64,000 nucleotides of DNA from SB15 sp964639245 (lineage in GTDB: Bacteria; Chloroflexota; Anaerolineae; Aggregatilineales; J027), in NCBI GenBank assembly GCA_964639245.1, contig CAZXCU010000005.1, forward strand, positions 248,001-312,000, written 5' to 3'. Below are positions 28,001 to 35,191 of this stretch, piece after piece. Positions within the stretch are counted from its first letter, which is position 1, and every line of letters begins with the position of its first letter. The translations under genes and the position numbers were made by a program. The notes under the pieces are model-generated. The model made no database searches. It was not told where the DNA came from and worked only from the letters and a program-made list of their open reading frames with translations.

Positions 28001-28513
28001 ACTGGTTTCGACCAGCAGCACATCCACCCCACCTTCAACCAAACCCTGCGCCTGTTCATAAAACAGTGCGGCGAGTTCTTCAAAGGTAATTTCGCTTAAA
28101 TCCGGTTCGGCGCTGGAAGGCAGTTTGCCGCTCGGCCCGATGCTGCCTGCCACAAATCGCTTGATGCCCGTTGCCTGTTCATATTTATCACACGCACGGC
28201 GGGCAATCTGGGCGGCGGCGCGGTTAATTTCTAGCACTTGATCGCCCAAGCCATATTCACCCAAGGTCAGGCGGTTGGAACGAAACGTGCAGGTTTCGAC
28301 GACTTCGCTGCCAACTGCCAAAAAGCTGCTGTGAATTTCCTCAATGACATCCGGGCGGGTGATGACCAGATAATCATTACAGCCGTTGTATTGTTCTCCG
28401 CCAAAATCGTCGGCGGTCAAATTATAATTTTGGATGCTTGTTCCCATCGCGCCATCAAAAACGACCACATGGTCTTGAATAGCGTCCAGATAACCGCGTT
28501 TGGTGTAATTCAT
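25007..28513 (-). CDS. metH: Cobalamin-dependent methionine synthase
   Basis: The 1168-residue enzyme has all four MetH modules: the homocysteine barrel (FDGAMGTSIQNYNL; zinc cysteines in LNCSTGP and GGCCGTTP), the methyl-THF pterin barrel (from PTLVGERVNSQGSRK), the B12-binding pair of domains with axial H742 in GDVHDIGKN, and the SAM-dependent reactivation domain (RYSWGYPACPDLEDH). A Pro-rich linker joins the last two. It methylates homocysteine using methyl-THF from the MTHFR encoded downstream. The ATG overlaps the stop of the DinB-like gene (ATGA), so translation of the two is probably coupled. Confidence 0.97.
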   Translation of the reverse strand: MNYTKRGYLDAIQDHVVVFDGAMGTSIQNYNLTADDFGGEQYNGCNDYLVITRPDVIEEIHSSFLAVGSEVVETCTFRSNRLTLGEYGLGDQVLEINRAAAQIARRACDKYEQATGIKRFVAGSIGPSGKLPSSAEPDLSEITFEELAALFYEQAQGLVEGGVDVLLVETSQDILEVRAAIHGINRYFEDSGNRVALQVQITLDTSGRMLMGTDIASALTTLESLPVDVLGLNCSTGPEYMRAPIKYLVENSTRPISVLPNAGLPINVDGEAVYPMKPEPMAEQLAEFVKWGVSVVGGCCGTTPDHLAHIVQKVKDSGVVRNQPQGEYGHFASSGMRATSMVQNPGPTLVGERVNSQGSRKVKQLLLADDYNGILEIARSQVDSGAHILDVCVALTERDDEKNQMEKVVKLLSMGVEAPLMIDTTEADVVEAALALYPGKGIVNGNNLENGRERIDKIVPICKKHGAAVLSMTIDREIGGMAKTAQDKLTVARKIHDIAVHEYGMHPEDLIFDDLTFTLATGDVEMASSAIETLEGLKLIKQELPGVLTCLGVSNVSFGLGTAARAVLNSVFLYQAVQYGLDMAIVNPAHITPYAEIPAEQRKLAEDLIFNRHPNALADYIHYFEENQVKVGGAEQVDPTKDMTAEQAIHWQIVHRKKEGVEALIDACLTRQDAVTVLNNVLLPAMKEVGDKFGAGELILPFVLQSAEVMKKSVAYLENFLEKKEGVTKGTVVLATVYGDVHDIGKNLVKTILTNNGYTVHDLGKQVPANTIIEAAQEYKADAIGLSALLVSTSKQMPLIVNELARRGLKYPVLIGGAAINRRFGRRILFLEDSQEPYEPGVFYCADAFEGLDTMDAIINPSAYQSLMEKVKTEGYQEIGKAATPKAVRGSNGRSTTPPAPDIPNPPFWGAKTVSYIPLENVFPYLHKPELYRLSWGAKNTHGAEWDKLQAEFEERLYRMQKEAIRTKTLQPKAVYGFFPVNADGDDLIVFNVEKYVADRILEEQYRFTFPRQPDQDLLCLSDYFAPVEGGKVDVCPLQIVTAGQRATEVFDEFQAKGEYSEGYFFHGLAVQTAEATATYMNRHINREMNIPETRGLRYSWGYPACPDLEDHQIVFSLLPQAITELGMELTSAYQLVPEQSTAAIVVHHPNAKYYSVGVSRVEQLVSG

Positions 28514-28977
28514 GTGCTGCTGTCTTTCTGCTCAACGAGCCAGTCCTTGATTTGTTGTGTATGTTCGCGCAAGTCACGCGCCAAACCAATCATCCATTGG
28601 GCGTAGCGGGCATCCTGTGCGGTGGTTTCGGGGGAAAGCTGACCCACCTGAAGTTCCAGATCTTCACAGGTGTCAGCAAACGTTTCGAGTGTTTCTTTCC
28701 AATTGAACAGTTTGAGCGCTGCCACACTGCTGGCATTAAACTGATCAATTTCATAGCGGATATTGGAAGAATCACCCTGTTGAAAATCACGGTAGCGTTT
28801 GAGGGCTTCACGCTGCCAACCGGCTAGATGCGCGACAATTTGCTGGCAAGACCATTCGCCGCACACTCCGGCTTTTTTTCGCAACTCGGCAGGAATTGCT
28901 TTCACCACCTGTGAAAAATCGTGGTGGGCGCTTTGCCATGCGGCGTAGGACTTCTCGAATGTGATACCCTCAGACAA
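28510..28977 (-). CDS. DinB-superfamily protein
   Basis: This is a helical-bundle protein of about 155 residues. GEWSCQQIVAHLAGWQREAL is the typical DinB/maleylpyruvate-isomerase-type signature with metal-binding histidines. DinB proteins include thiol-dependent transferases and stress proteins of unknown activity. The frame is open up to an ATG at 28995, but that codon lies inside the riboswitch terminator loop. TTG 28977 lies 7 nt after AAGGGG (28990-28985) and is the likely start. It is the first gene of the SAM-controlled methionine operon, and its stop overlaps the metH ATG. Confidence 0.75.
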   Translation of the reverse strand: MSEGITFEKSYAAWQSAHHDFSQVVKAIPAELRKKAGVCGEWSCQQIVAHLAGWQREALKRYRDFQQGDSSNIRYEIDQFNASSVAALKLFNWKETLETFADTCEDLELQVGQLSPETTAQDARYAQWMIGLARDLREHTQQIKDWLVEQKDSST

Positions 28978-29010
28978 ACAAAAACCCCTTATCATGCGGC
29001 GACAAGGGGT
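28976..29010 (-). terminator. Riboswitch-controlled terminator whose 3' arm holds the DinB ribosome binding site
   Basis: On the minus strand, arm ACCCCTT (29010-29004) pairs with AAGGGGT (28990-28984) around a 13-base loop, followed by TTTTGTTTG. The AAGGGG of the 3' arm is also the only good Shine-Dalgarno sequence for TTG 28977. The 5' arm CCCUUGUC can instead pair with GAUGAGGG, the 3' strand of aptamer helix P1, with two G-U pairs, to form an antiterminator. Confidence 0.85.
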
Positions 29011-29045
29011 AACATGATGAACAATGATGTCTCATTCATAACATG

Positions 29046-29149
29046 CCCTCATCTGCCAGTCCATTCTGTCGGAATTAGCACCTTCAGCACGCTTGCTGGG
29101 TTGCCGCAGGGTCACAAGGCCGAGTCCCTCGCCTGCTCTGGATGAAGAG
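29046..29149 (-). ncRNA. SAM-I (S-box) riboswitch aptamer
   Basis: The minus strand shows the S-box consensus in order: P1 5' strand CTCTTCATC (29149-29141), CCAGAG, GAGGGAC, the GCGGCAACC segment, AGGTGCTAATTCC, and the P1 3' strand GATGAGGG (29053-29046). The expected bases of the SAM pocket and kink-turn are present by eye. When SAM is bound, P1 forms and the downstream terminator folds, shutting off the methionine operon. Genes under its control include metH and the MTHFR fusion, as expected for this class. Confidence 0.95.
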
Positions 29150-29158
29150 TTAAGAAGC

Positions 29159-29187
29159 ATCGTAGCGAACTTCGCCGCAAATGTCAA
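29159..29187 (-). promoter_or_regulatory. Sigma70-type promoter of the SAM-riboswitch operon
   Basis: TTGACA (29187-29182), an exact 17-bp spacer and TACGAT (29164-29159) on the minus strand put the transcription start a few bases before helix P1 of the aptamer. Confidence 0.85.
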
Positions 29188-29268
29188 GAGTTGGTATAGA
29201 TGCGCGATGCGTATGTTGCACTCCGCAAATCTTATTATGCAGCTTATACGGTGGGCTATTTAAGCGTG

Positions 29269-29331
29269 ACCCCACCCCGATGTTGCTTCCCTCTCCATGC
29301 TATCGGGAAGAAACGAGAGTGGGGTATTTTT
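29269..29331 (+). repeat. Nested inverted repeat with T-tract, unassigned
   Basis: The outer arms 29269-29275 and 29319-29325 enclose inner arms 29286-29291 and 29305-29310, and TATTTTT follows on the plus strand. No plus-strand gene ends here. On the minus strand it lies about 30 bp after the stop of the gene at 29355, where it could act as a processing or termination structure, though it has no T-tract in that direction. The rest of 29188-29354 shows nothing else recognisable. Confidence 0.4.
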
Positions 29332-29354
29332 CCTGTTGGATATTCGGCAAAAAC

Positions 29355-30650
29355 TTAATTGCCTTCGGACTCTGCGGTACTGTCCGATGAAGGCGCACTT
29401 TGCGGAATTTCTTGAGTCGATTCCGCTTCGATAGATTCAGTAGCTTCTTGTGTAGATGCAATCGATTCTGTTGCTTCCGCAGTTGCCTCAATCACCGGGG
29501 GATTTTCACGCGGGGTGACACTTGTACCTTCTGGGGGAAGTACCATAAAAGTCTGCGCGATGTCAAAGAGTTCCTGTTGTTCCGCGCCGGCGGGTTGAAG
29601 CAAATCGACCCCGCTTTCGGTAAGGCGCAGTTCAGCGATATGCAAATTATTGGCATCATCGTTCAGCATGACTGCCAAACCCGAAATCGGATTGCCCTCA
29701 TTGTCCCTATCCGCAAAACTGACCATATAACCGTTGCCATAATCCCGTGTAATGACCAGCGAGGACAGCACATCGGCATCAGGTCGCAGAGCTTCTTGCA
29801 CGTAAGTTTCGGCCTCATCCAAGGATGACAAGGGGGTTTCAGTTTCGGTTCGCAGCACCATGCTGGCATCCGTCAACGGCGCTTCCAGAATCGGGACAGT
29901 CCCAGCCGAAACCAGCGTCCAATTGGGATGACGAATAGCAAAATTCGCGTCGTTATCGGCAAAAGCGACCCAGGTGGGCGAAGTACGGCGCTGGTCGTTA
30001 TAGCTGATGAAGGTAGGGACAACCAGATTGATGAGTTGCTCAAGCAACGCTGGATTGTTGTCTGGAACGACCACTCGTACCAGCCGCACCCAATCCAAAT
30101 CCATCCAAGCGATTTGCCGCGCTAAAAATACCTTGTCATCCAACCCTAGCTCAAAATCAATCGTGACCGCCTCGCCAACAGTACGTCCGGTTTCGGTGAA
30201 TCCATCATACGATCCCCATGCTGTCAGGAAGTAACCGGAGGTAAAATATTCATCCGAGAGGGCTTGATGAGAAGGATAATTGACCCCGGTGAGTAAATGA
30301 GCATCCACCACCGAGAGTCGGTTAGAATTTAAAAAGGCACTTCTCGCGCCGGGTAGGTTAAAATCATAGCTGTTGGTGGTAATATCCCACCCTTCAGGCA
30401 CAGAAATCTGAAACAAGCCGCTGCTGTTCACAGTCGGTTGTTTGAGCGTTAGGGTTGCGCCCTCTGGCTCAACCGTCGGAAAAACCAATGGGGTGGGACG
30501 AGGAGTGGCAGGATTATTATTGTCAGTATTCGCGGTTGAGGGATCCGCAGTATCATTACCAATGAAGTTGGCAACTGTACCGACGACAAGGATAGTAACC
30601 ATCAGGATGGTAAAAACCAGCATCCCGCGATTATTGCGTTTTCGTTTCAT
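29355..30650 (-). CDS. Membrane-anchored hypothetical protein with Thr/Glu-rich tail
   Basis: The 431-residue protein has an N-terminal basic stretch and one membrane helix (about 9-30), a Thr/Pro/Asn linker, two repeats of a PsbP/LpqN-like alpha-beta unit (one starting near FQISVPEGWDITTN, the other near FAIRHPNWTLVSAG), and a low-complexity tail of EATES repeats. The two-repeat reading is from similar strand patterns, not from a search. It is probably a surface protein. It starts 30 bp from the divergent small membrane gene at 30681. Function unknown. Confidence 0.7.
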   Translation of the reverse strand: MKRKRNNRGMLVFTILMVTILVVGTVANFIGNDTADPSTANTDNNNPATPRPTPLVFPTVEPEGATLTLKQPTVNSSGLFQISVPEGWDITTNSYDFNLPGARSAFLNSNRLSVVDAHLLTGVNYPSHQALSDEYFTSGYFLTAWGSYDGFTETGRTVGEAVTIDFELGLDDKVFLARQIAWMDLDWVRLVRVVVPDNNPALLEQLINLVVPTFISYNDQRRTSPTWVAFADNDANFAIRHPNWTLVSAGTVPILEAPLTDASMVLRTETETPLSSLDEAETYVQEALRPDADVLSSLVITRDYGNGYMVSFADRDNEGNPISGLAVMLNDDANNLHIAELRLTESGVDLLQPAGAEQQELFDIAQTFMVLPPEGTSVTPRENPPVIEATAEATESIASTQEATESIEAESTQEIPQSAPSSDSTAESEGN

Positions 30651-30680
30651 CGTATTCGTACTCCGATAAGGCGATGGCTC

Positions 30681-30971
30681 ATGGATGATTTACTCGACCC
30701 TATTCCACCAGAACAGGCCGCAGCCATTATAGAGCCAAAATTACAAGAATTGCAGGCGCAAGGCTGGAAACTCATCTCTGCTACCGATTATTCAGCCCGC
30801 CTGATTCGTGCCAACATGAATTTGGATGTGTGGGTGGATTTGCTAGGGGAAATTGAAATGCAAGAAAAACCGACCACCCTCTTGCAGGAAACCGGACAAA
30901 TTATTGCTATTCTGTTTGTAATTCTGGTCGTGCTGTTTGTGCTGGTCATTTTATCGCTGCTAGGTATTTAG
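30681..30971 (+). CDS. Small tail-anchored hypothetical protein
   Basis: The 96-residue protein has a soluble N-terminal alpha-beta region (ending near VWVDLLGEIEMQ) and a single strong C-terminal membrane helix (about 70-95, ILFVILVVLFVLVILSLLGI). It lies 11 bp before the GAF-PAS histidine kinase, so the two are probably co-transcribed. I do not recognise a family. It may be a membrane partner for the otherwise soluble kinase, an idea resting on position only. Confidence 0.65.
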   Translation: MDDLLDPIPPEQAAAIIEPKLQELQAQGWKLISATDYSARLIRANMNLDVWVDLLGEIEMQEKPTTLLQETGQIIAILFVILVVLFVLVILSLLGI

Positions 30972-30982
30972 GGAGAATTATC

Positions 30983-32626
30983 ATGGTGAACATCACCCCG
31001 CAAGACGAAACCGCACGATTGCTGTTTCAAAATCGTGTACTGACGGAAGAAATCCGCCGTCGGGTTGACCAGCTCGCCGCCATTAACAGCGTAGCCGCAA
31101 TGGTGAGTCAATCCCTCAATCTGGAAGAAACCCTCTCCCATGCGCTGGATTCGGTTTTGCAAATTATTCCGGTGCGGGCGGCTGGCATTAGTTTGATTGA
31201 CCACGAAGCGGGCGAACTGGTTTTGCGGGCGGCGCGGGGTTGGCAGCATGATTTTGTTTCCAAACCGATGCGGATGAAACTGGGGGAAGGCTTGTCTGGC
31301 TATGTCATTGAAAAAGATGAATTGGTTGTCACGGGCGATGTGCGGAATGATTTACGCATTGCCGTGCCAGCTTTTATGAACGAACCCGTTCAAGCGATGG
31401 CACTCGCGCCCATGCACGCACGCGGACGCATCATCGGCATTGTGAGTGTGATGCACTATGAACCCTACACCTTTACCGATGAACAAACCGGTGTGTTGCA
31501 AGCGGTTGCTGACCAATTGGGGGTGGCGCTCGATAATGCCCAGCTTTTTGAAGACACCCGTGCGGAACGCAGCCGTTTAAGCGCGGTCATCAATAGCGCA
31601 GCAGATGCCATCATCGCCACGGATAATCGTGGGGTGATTATTCTGGTGAACCCCTCCGCCGAAGCCCTGTTTACCCTCAAAGCCAAACATCTGATGGGGC
31701 GCTCACTCCGCGATGCCCTGCCCCACCCGGTATTGCGTGCCGAAATTCAACGCGCCCTTGCCCATGCGCCCAGAGATAATTCGGCTTTTGAAGTCATTAC
31801 CGAAACCGGACGCTATCTTTCTGTGACCCTTTCCCCCGTCTATTCCAAAGAACCGCTTAAAAAATTCGCTACACAGGTGCTGGATGTCTGGGGCTGGGTT
31901 TTGGTCATGCAGGATATTACCCATCTGCGCGACTCGGAAAAAAATCGGGTACGCTTCATTCAAACGGCAGCGCATGATTTACGTAACCCATTAGGGGTGG
32001 TGTTAAGTGCCTTAGATATGCTTTCCGAAGCCTATAAAAATTTACCGGATACTCAAGAAAAAGAACTTTTGGAACTTGCCAACGCCAGTGTGATTCAAAT
32101 GCAAATGCTCATTGATGATTTGCTTGATTTAGAGCGGGTGCAAATAGGCGCGGAAGTGGTTATGCAGCCAATTGAAGTCGCAGATTTAATCGAGCGCGTA
32201 TCACTGGAATCCCGCCCACCGATGCAGCACAAACATCAAACACTGGTCATCGAATTGGTGACACCTATTCCAAATGTGATGGGGGATACACGCTGGTTAA
32301 GCCGTGCGATTGTCAATTTGCTGGGCAACGCCAATAAATATACGCCAGAAGACGGACACATTATTTTACGGGCATATCATGATGCCGCAGCCCATGAAGT
32401 GGTTATTGAAGTACAGGACAATGGGCCGGGGATTGCTCCTGCTAACCAGAAGCGTATTTTTGATAATTTTTACCGCGAACCGCATGTCCAGGCCTCATCC
32501 ATCAAAGGCACAGGTTTGGGACTTTCGATTGTCAAATCGGTGGTGGAACAGCACGGCGGACGGGTTTATGTGCAAAGTTTAGAAGGGCAGGGCAGCACTT
32601 TTGGTGTGCGGCTGCCTGCCTCTTAA
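30983..32626 (+). CDS. Soluble GAF-PAS sensor histidine kinase
   Basis: The 547-residue protein has an N-terminal coiled segment, a GAF domain (about 25-185, with GLSGYVIEKDELVVTGDVRN), a PAS domain (about 190-310, ADAIIATDNRGVIILVNPSA), HisKA with AAHDLRNPLGVVLS, and a complete HATPase (NLLGNANKYT, DNGPGIA, GTGLGLSIV). There are no membrane helices, so it senses a cytoplasmic signal. No response regulator is adjacent. Its stop overlaps that of the LysM gene on the other strand by 4 bp. Confidence 0.92.
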   Translation: MVNITPQDETARLLFQNRVLTEEIRRRVDQLAAINSVAAMVSQSLNLEETLSHALDSVLQIIPVRAAGISLIDHEAGELVLRAARGWQHDFVSKPMRMKLGEGLSGYVIEKDELVVTGDVRNDLRIAVPAFMNEPVQAMALAPMHARGRIIGIVSVMHYEPYTFTDEQTGVLQAVADQLGVALDNAQLFEDTRAERSRLSAVINSAADAIIATDNRGVIILVNPSAEALFTLKAKHLMGRSLRDALPHPVLRAEIQRALAHAPRDNSAFEVITETGRYLSVTLSPVYSKEPLKKFATQVLDVWGWVLVMQDITHLRDSEKNRVRFIQTAAHDLRNPLGVVLSALDMLSEAYKNLPDTQEKELLELANASVIQMQMLIDDLLDLERVQIGAEVVMQPIEVADLIERVSLESRPPMQHKHQTLVIELVTPIPNVMGDTRWLSRAIVNLLGNANKYTPEDGHIILRAYHDAAAHEVVIEVQDNGPGIAPANQKRIFDNFYREPHVQASSIKGTGLGLSIVKSVVEQHGGRVYVQSLEGQGSTFGVRLPAS

Positions 32627-33981
32627 TTAAACCGCACCCGAATCGCGCAGTCGCCGATGAGGTTGTCCTGTGCATCTAAAACGAACAGATTGAACCAGTA
32701 CAAGCCGGGTTCAAAGGCATCGGTATTGAAGGTTCCTAAATCAGACTCGACTGGTTTTTCCTCAAAAACTTCGGCAAAACTGCGGAAAATCACGGTAGGG
32801 TCATCAGGTCGCCAATCAATGATGTAACGACGGAAATTTGTCCCGGTGGCGATTCCGCGTAGGGTTACCGTGCCATCCAATGCTTGTCCGGGCAGAGGAT
32901 GGGTAATTTGCACATTCGGATTGTCGCATTTCTGCACCGCCGCATCCACCGGGCTATAGACGAGTGGCGGTACAAGCAGCGTTTCTCCGGCATAAATGAT
33001 GTTGGCATTGCTTAGGCAATTTGCCGCCGCCAGCGCTTCGCGGCTGATGTTAAACGTCCGCGCAATCGAGAAAAAGGTATCCCCCGGTTGAATCACATAG
33101 ACCTGCCAATCAGAGGGTTGGACACACACCATCGTCGGGGGGGGTGTCCCTGTTGGCACAACCACCGTGATCAATGGCACAGTCGTTAATGTCGGAGTCT
33201 GCGTAGGAGTGTGCGTCGCCGTCGGGATAGGCGTAAAGGTGAAAGTACGGGTTGGAGTCAGGCTGGGAGTGGGTGTTTTCGTAAAAGTCACCGGAAAAAG
33301 TATCTGCCGTGTGGCTGTCGCTGTTGCGCTCGCCGTAAAAGTGGGAGTCAAAGTATTGGTATAGGTCGCCGTAGAAGTTGCCGTTGTTGTAAACGTAGGT
33401 GTTTTACTCGGCGCAAGTGTATTGGTGGGTTCTTTCGTCGGAATTTCTGTATCCGTAGCGGTTGACACAATCGCCGACTCACTCGGTGCTTCGGTTGCTG
33501 AATTGAAGGCTTGCTGCGTTTGGGCGACCAGTGTTGCCAGATTCGGCCTGAGACTTTGGGTGCTGGAGACTTGCGGGGTCTCTGTTTCCGTCGTGATAGG
33601 AATCGTGGTTTCTGTCAGGGTTGCTTCGGTTGTGATGCTTGGTTCAGGCGTTTGTGTCACATCTGGAATCGGAGTCACTTCTTCGGTTGCCAGCGCCACT
33701 TCGGTCACTTCCTCTGTTTCGACGGGCAATTCTGTAACCTCTACCGATGGTGTGTTTTCTACGGTTGTTTCGACCTGTTCGGTTTGGTCTGGCAAACCTG
33801 CAATTTCTACTGTTGATGTACGCTGCGTTGCGTTGGGGGTTTGCGTCGAAGTATTATTATCCTCGTCCGACTCGTTGCCGAGCGACAGCAGAATGCCAAA
33901 AGCAAGGGCGAAAGCCATTACCACTGTTACCGCCAGGGCAACCAGAATTTCATTTTGTCGGTCACGTCTACGCATCATCAT
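32623..33981 (-). CDS. LysM-domain surface protein with long Thr/Pro-rich stalk
   Basis: The 452-residue protein has an N-terminal signal anchor (about 13-32), a Thr/Glu/Val-rich region, a stalk of TPT-type repeats (about 170-285), one LysM domain (YVIQPGDTFFSIARTFNISR to GETLLVPP) that binds peptidoglycan or chitin-like glycans, and a C-terminal roughly 95-residue Ig-like domain (ITHPLPGQALDGTVTLRG). The stalk probably spans the envelope. The gene is divergent from the SH3b lipoprotein at 34035. Confidence 0.85.
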   Translation of the reverse strand: MMMRRRDRQNEILVALAVTVVMAFALAFGILLSLGNESDEDNNTSTQTPNATQRTSTVEIAGLPDQTEQVETTVENTPSVEVTELPVETEEVTEVALATEEVTPIPDVTQTPEPSITTEATLTETTIPITTETETPQVSSTQSLRPNLATLVAQTQQAFNSATEAPSESAIVSTATDTEIPTKEPTNTLAPSKTPTFTTTATSTATYTNTLTPTFTASATATATRQILFPVTFTKTPTPSLTPTRTFTFTPIPTATHTPTQTPTLTTVPLITVVVPTGTPPPTMVCVQPSDWQVYVIQPGDTFFSIARTFNISREALAAANCLSNANIIYAGETLLVPPLVYSPVDAAVQKCDNPNVQITHPLPGQALDGTVTLRGIATGTNFRRYIIDWRPDDPTVIFRSFAEVFEEKPVESDLGTFNTDAFEPGLYWFNLFVLDAQDNLIGDCAIRVRFN

Positions 33982-34034
33982 AAGCAGCTAGCGTAGCACA
34001 ATCTGATAAAGGTTAGCAAATCCGAACGGGATTC

Positions 34035-35051
34035 ATGATGAAAAAAACAAAAATCACTTTGGGGATGATTCTGGTGCTGCTGACAGCCCTATTTGCCGCC
34101 TGCGACCCGCCAGCCGATGAAGTCTCACCCCCGACGGTTGTGACCCTATTGCCGCCGATTTTGACACCGACAGCACGGGTCACGGCAACCTTAACGCCTT
34201 CCCATACCCCCACGCCATCCGACACGCCAACGGTGACAAACACGCCGACACCTGTCACCCCCACGTCAACGCCTTCCCGCACACCAACTCCGCCCGTGAT
34301 TGCGGTGGTGATTGCTGACCAAGAGGTCAATGTGCGGGCCGAGGACAACTTCCGCGCTGAAATTCTCACCACCATTGAGCCGGGAACTGAGGTTGAAATT
34401 CAATATTCCAATGAAGATGCGTCTTTTATCTTCGTGCGTTTGATTGATGGCACAGGACAATTGGTCGAAGGCTGGATGGATGTTCGACTGTTGGAATATG
34501 GCACATTCACCCCACCAACCATTGGCCCATCCCCCACCCCCAGCCCTACGCAAGGCCCCACGACTGAAAGTTCAAGCACCGGCTTTGCGACTTCAACCCC
34601 TTCGATTGGCGGGGCAGATTCGGTGGAAGTGGCGCTCACCCGCAGTGATGTAAATGTGCTGGCCTACTGCCGTAACAAAAATATTCGTGTGCCACAAATT
34701 ACCACCAACCAGACCATTTCGGTGTATTGGAGCTGGTTTGTCAAAGACCCCCCCTTGATGACCGACCACCTAGCCCACGCTCAATATGAAGTTCTCCTAG
34801 ATGGGCGTTTGCTGGAAAGTTACGATGTCTACCGCACCGCCATGACCGACAAACCCTTTGACGACCCGGCTAAAGGCGATTGGTATGTTTATTGGTTTGT
34901 GCCAGTGGGTAAATTGCCTGCCGGACGGCATGAAATTACCTATCGCCTGACATGGGATCAACCCGTCAATGATGGGTACGAGGACTTCGGGCCGGAAACA
35001 CCCACGGAAAGCAACGAAGGCAATTGTGTTTTCACGGTGGTTGAAGGGTAA
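34035..35051 (+). CDS. SH3b-domain lipoprotein
   Basis: The 338-residue lipoprotein has a signal peptide with lipobox LFAAC (Cys near 23), a Thr/Pro linker, a bacterial SH3 domain (VNVRAEDNFRAEILTTIEPG and GWMDVRLLEYG), a second Pro/Ser/Thr linker and a C-terminal roughly 140-residue beta domain. SH3b domains usually bind cell-wall peptides. Two adjacent ATGs at 34035 and 34038 are equivalent starts. Confidence 0.82.
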   Translation: MMKKTKITLGMILVLLTALFAACDPPADEVSPPTVVTLLPPILTPTARVTATLTPSHTPTPSDTPTVTNTPTPVTPTSTPSRTPTPPVIAVVIADQEVNVRAEDNFRAEILTTIEPGTEVEIQYSNEDASFIFVRLIDGTGQLVEGWMDVRLLEYGTFTPPTIGPSPTPSPTQGPTTESSSTGFATSTPSIGGADSVEVALTRSDVNVLAYCRNKNIRVPQITTNQTISVYWSWFVKDPPLMTDHLAHAQYEVLLDGRLLESYDVYRTAMTDKPFDDPAKGDWYVYWFVPVGKLPAGRHEITYRLTWDQPVNDGYEDFGPETPTESNEGNCVFTVVEG

Positions 35052-35191
35052 TAACGACAGTACAATTTCAAAAATCATTTGGGGTGGGAACAATGGACAT
35101 TTCGAGAATGTGTCCCGCCCATATCACTTAACAAAAAGTTGCACAAATAATAAATTGTGACAGAATCAAAGGCTTAAAGCAGGATACAGCC

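Noticed and set aside
28978..28995. ATG 28995 as the start of the DinB-like gene
   Set aside because: It lies in the loop of the riboswitch terminator. TTG 28977 has a correctly spaced ribosome binding site.
29046..29149. Cobalamin riboswitch before metH
   Set aside because: The metH leader was checked because MetH uses B12, but the conserved segments match SAM-I and no B12-box is seen.
33422..33991. Val/Gly/Ser-rich open frame on the plus strand (SVSVVIGIVVSV-like)
   Set aside because: It is the antisense mirror of the Thr/Pro stalk of the LysM gene. Similar mirrors occur at 58684-59184 and 59456-59986.
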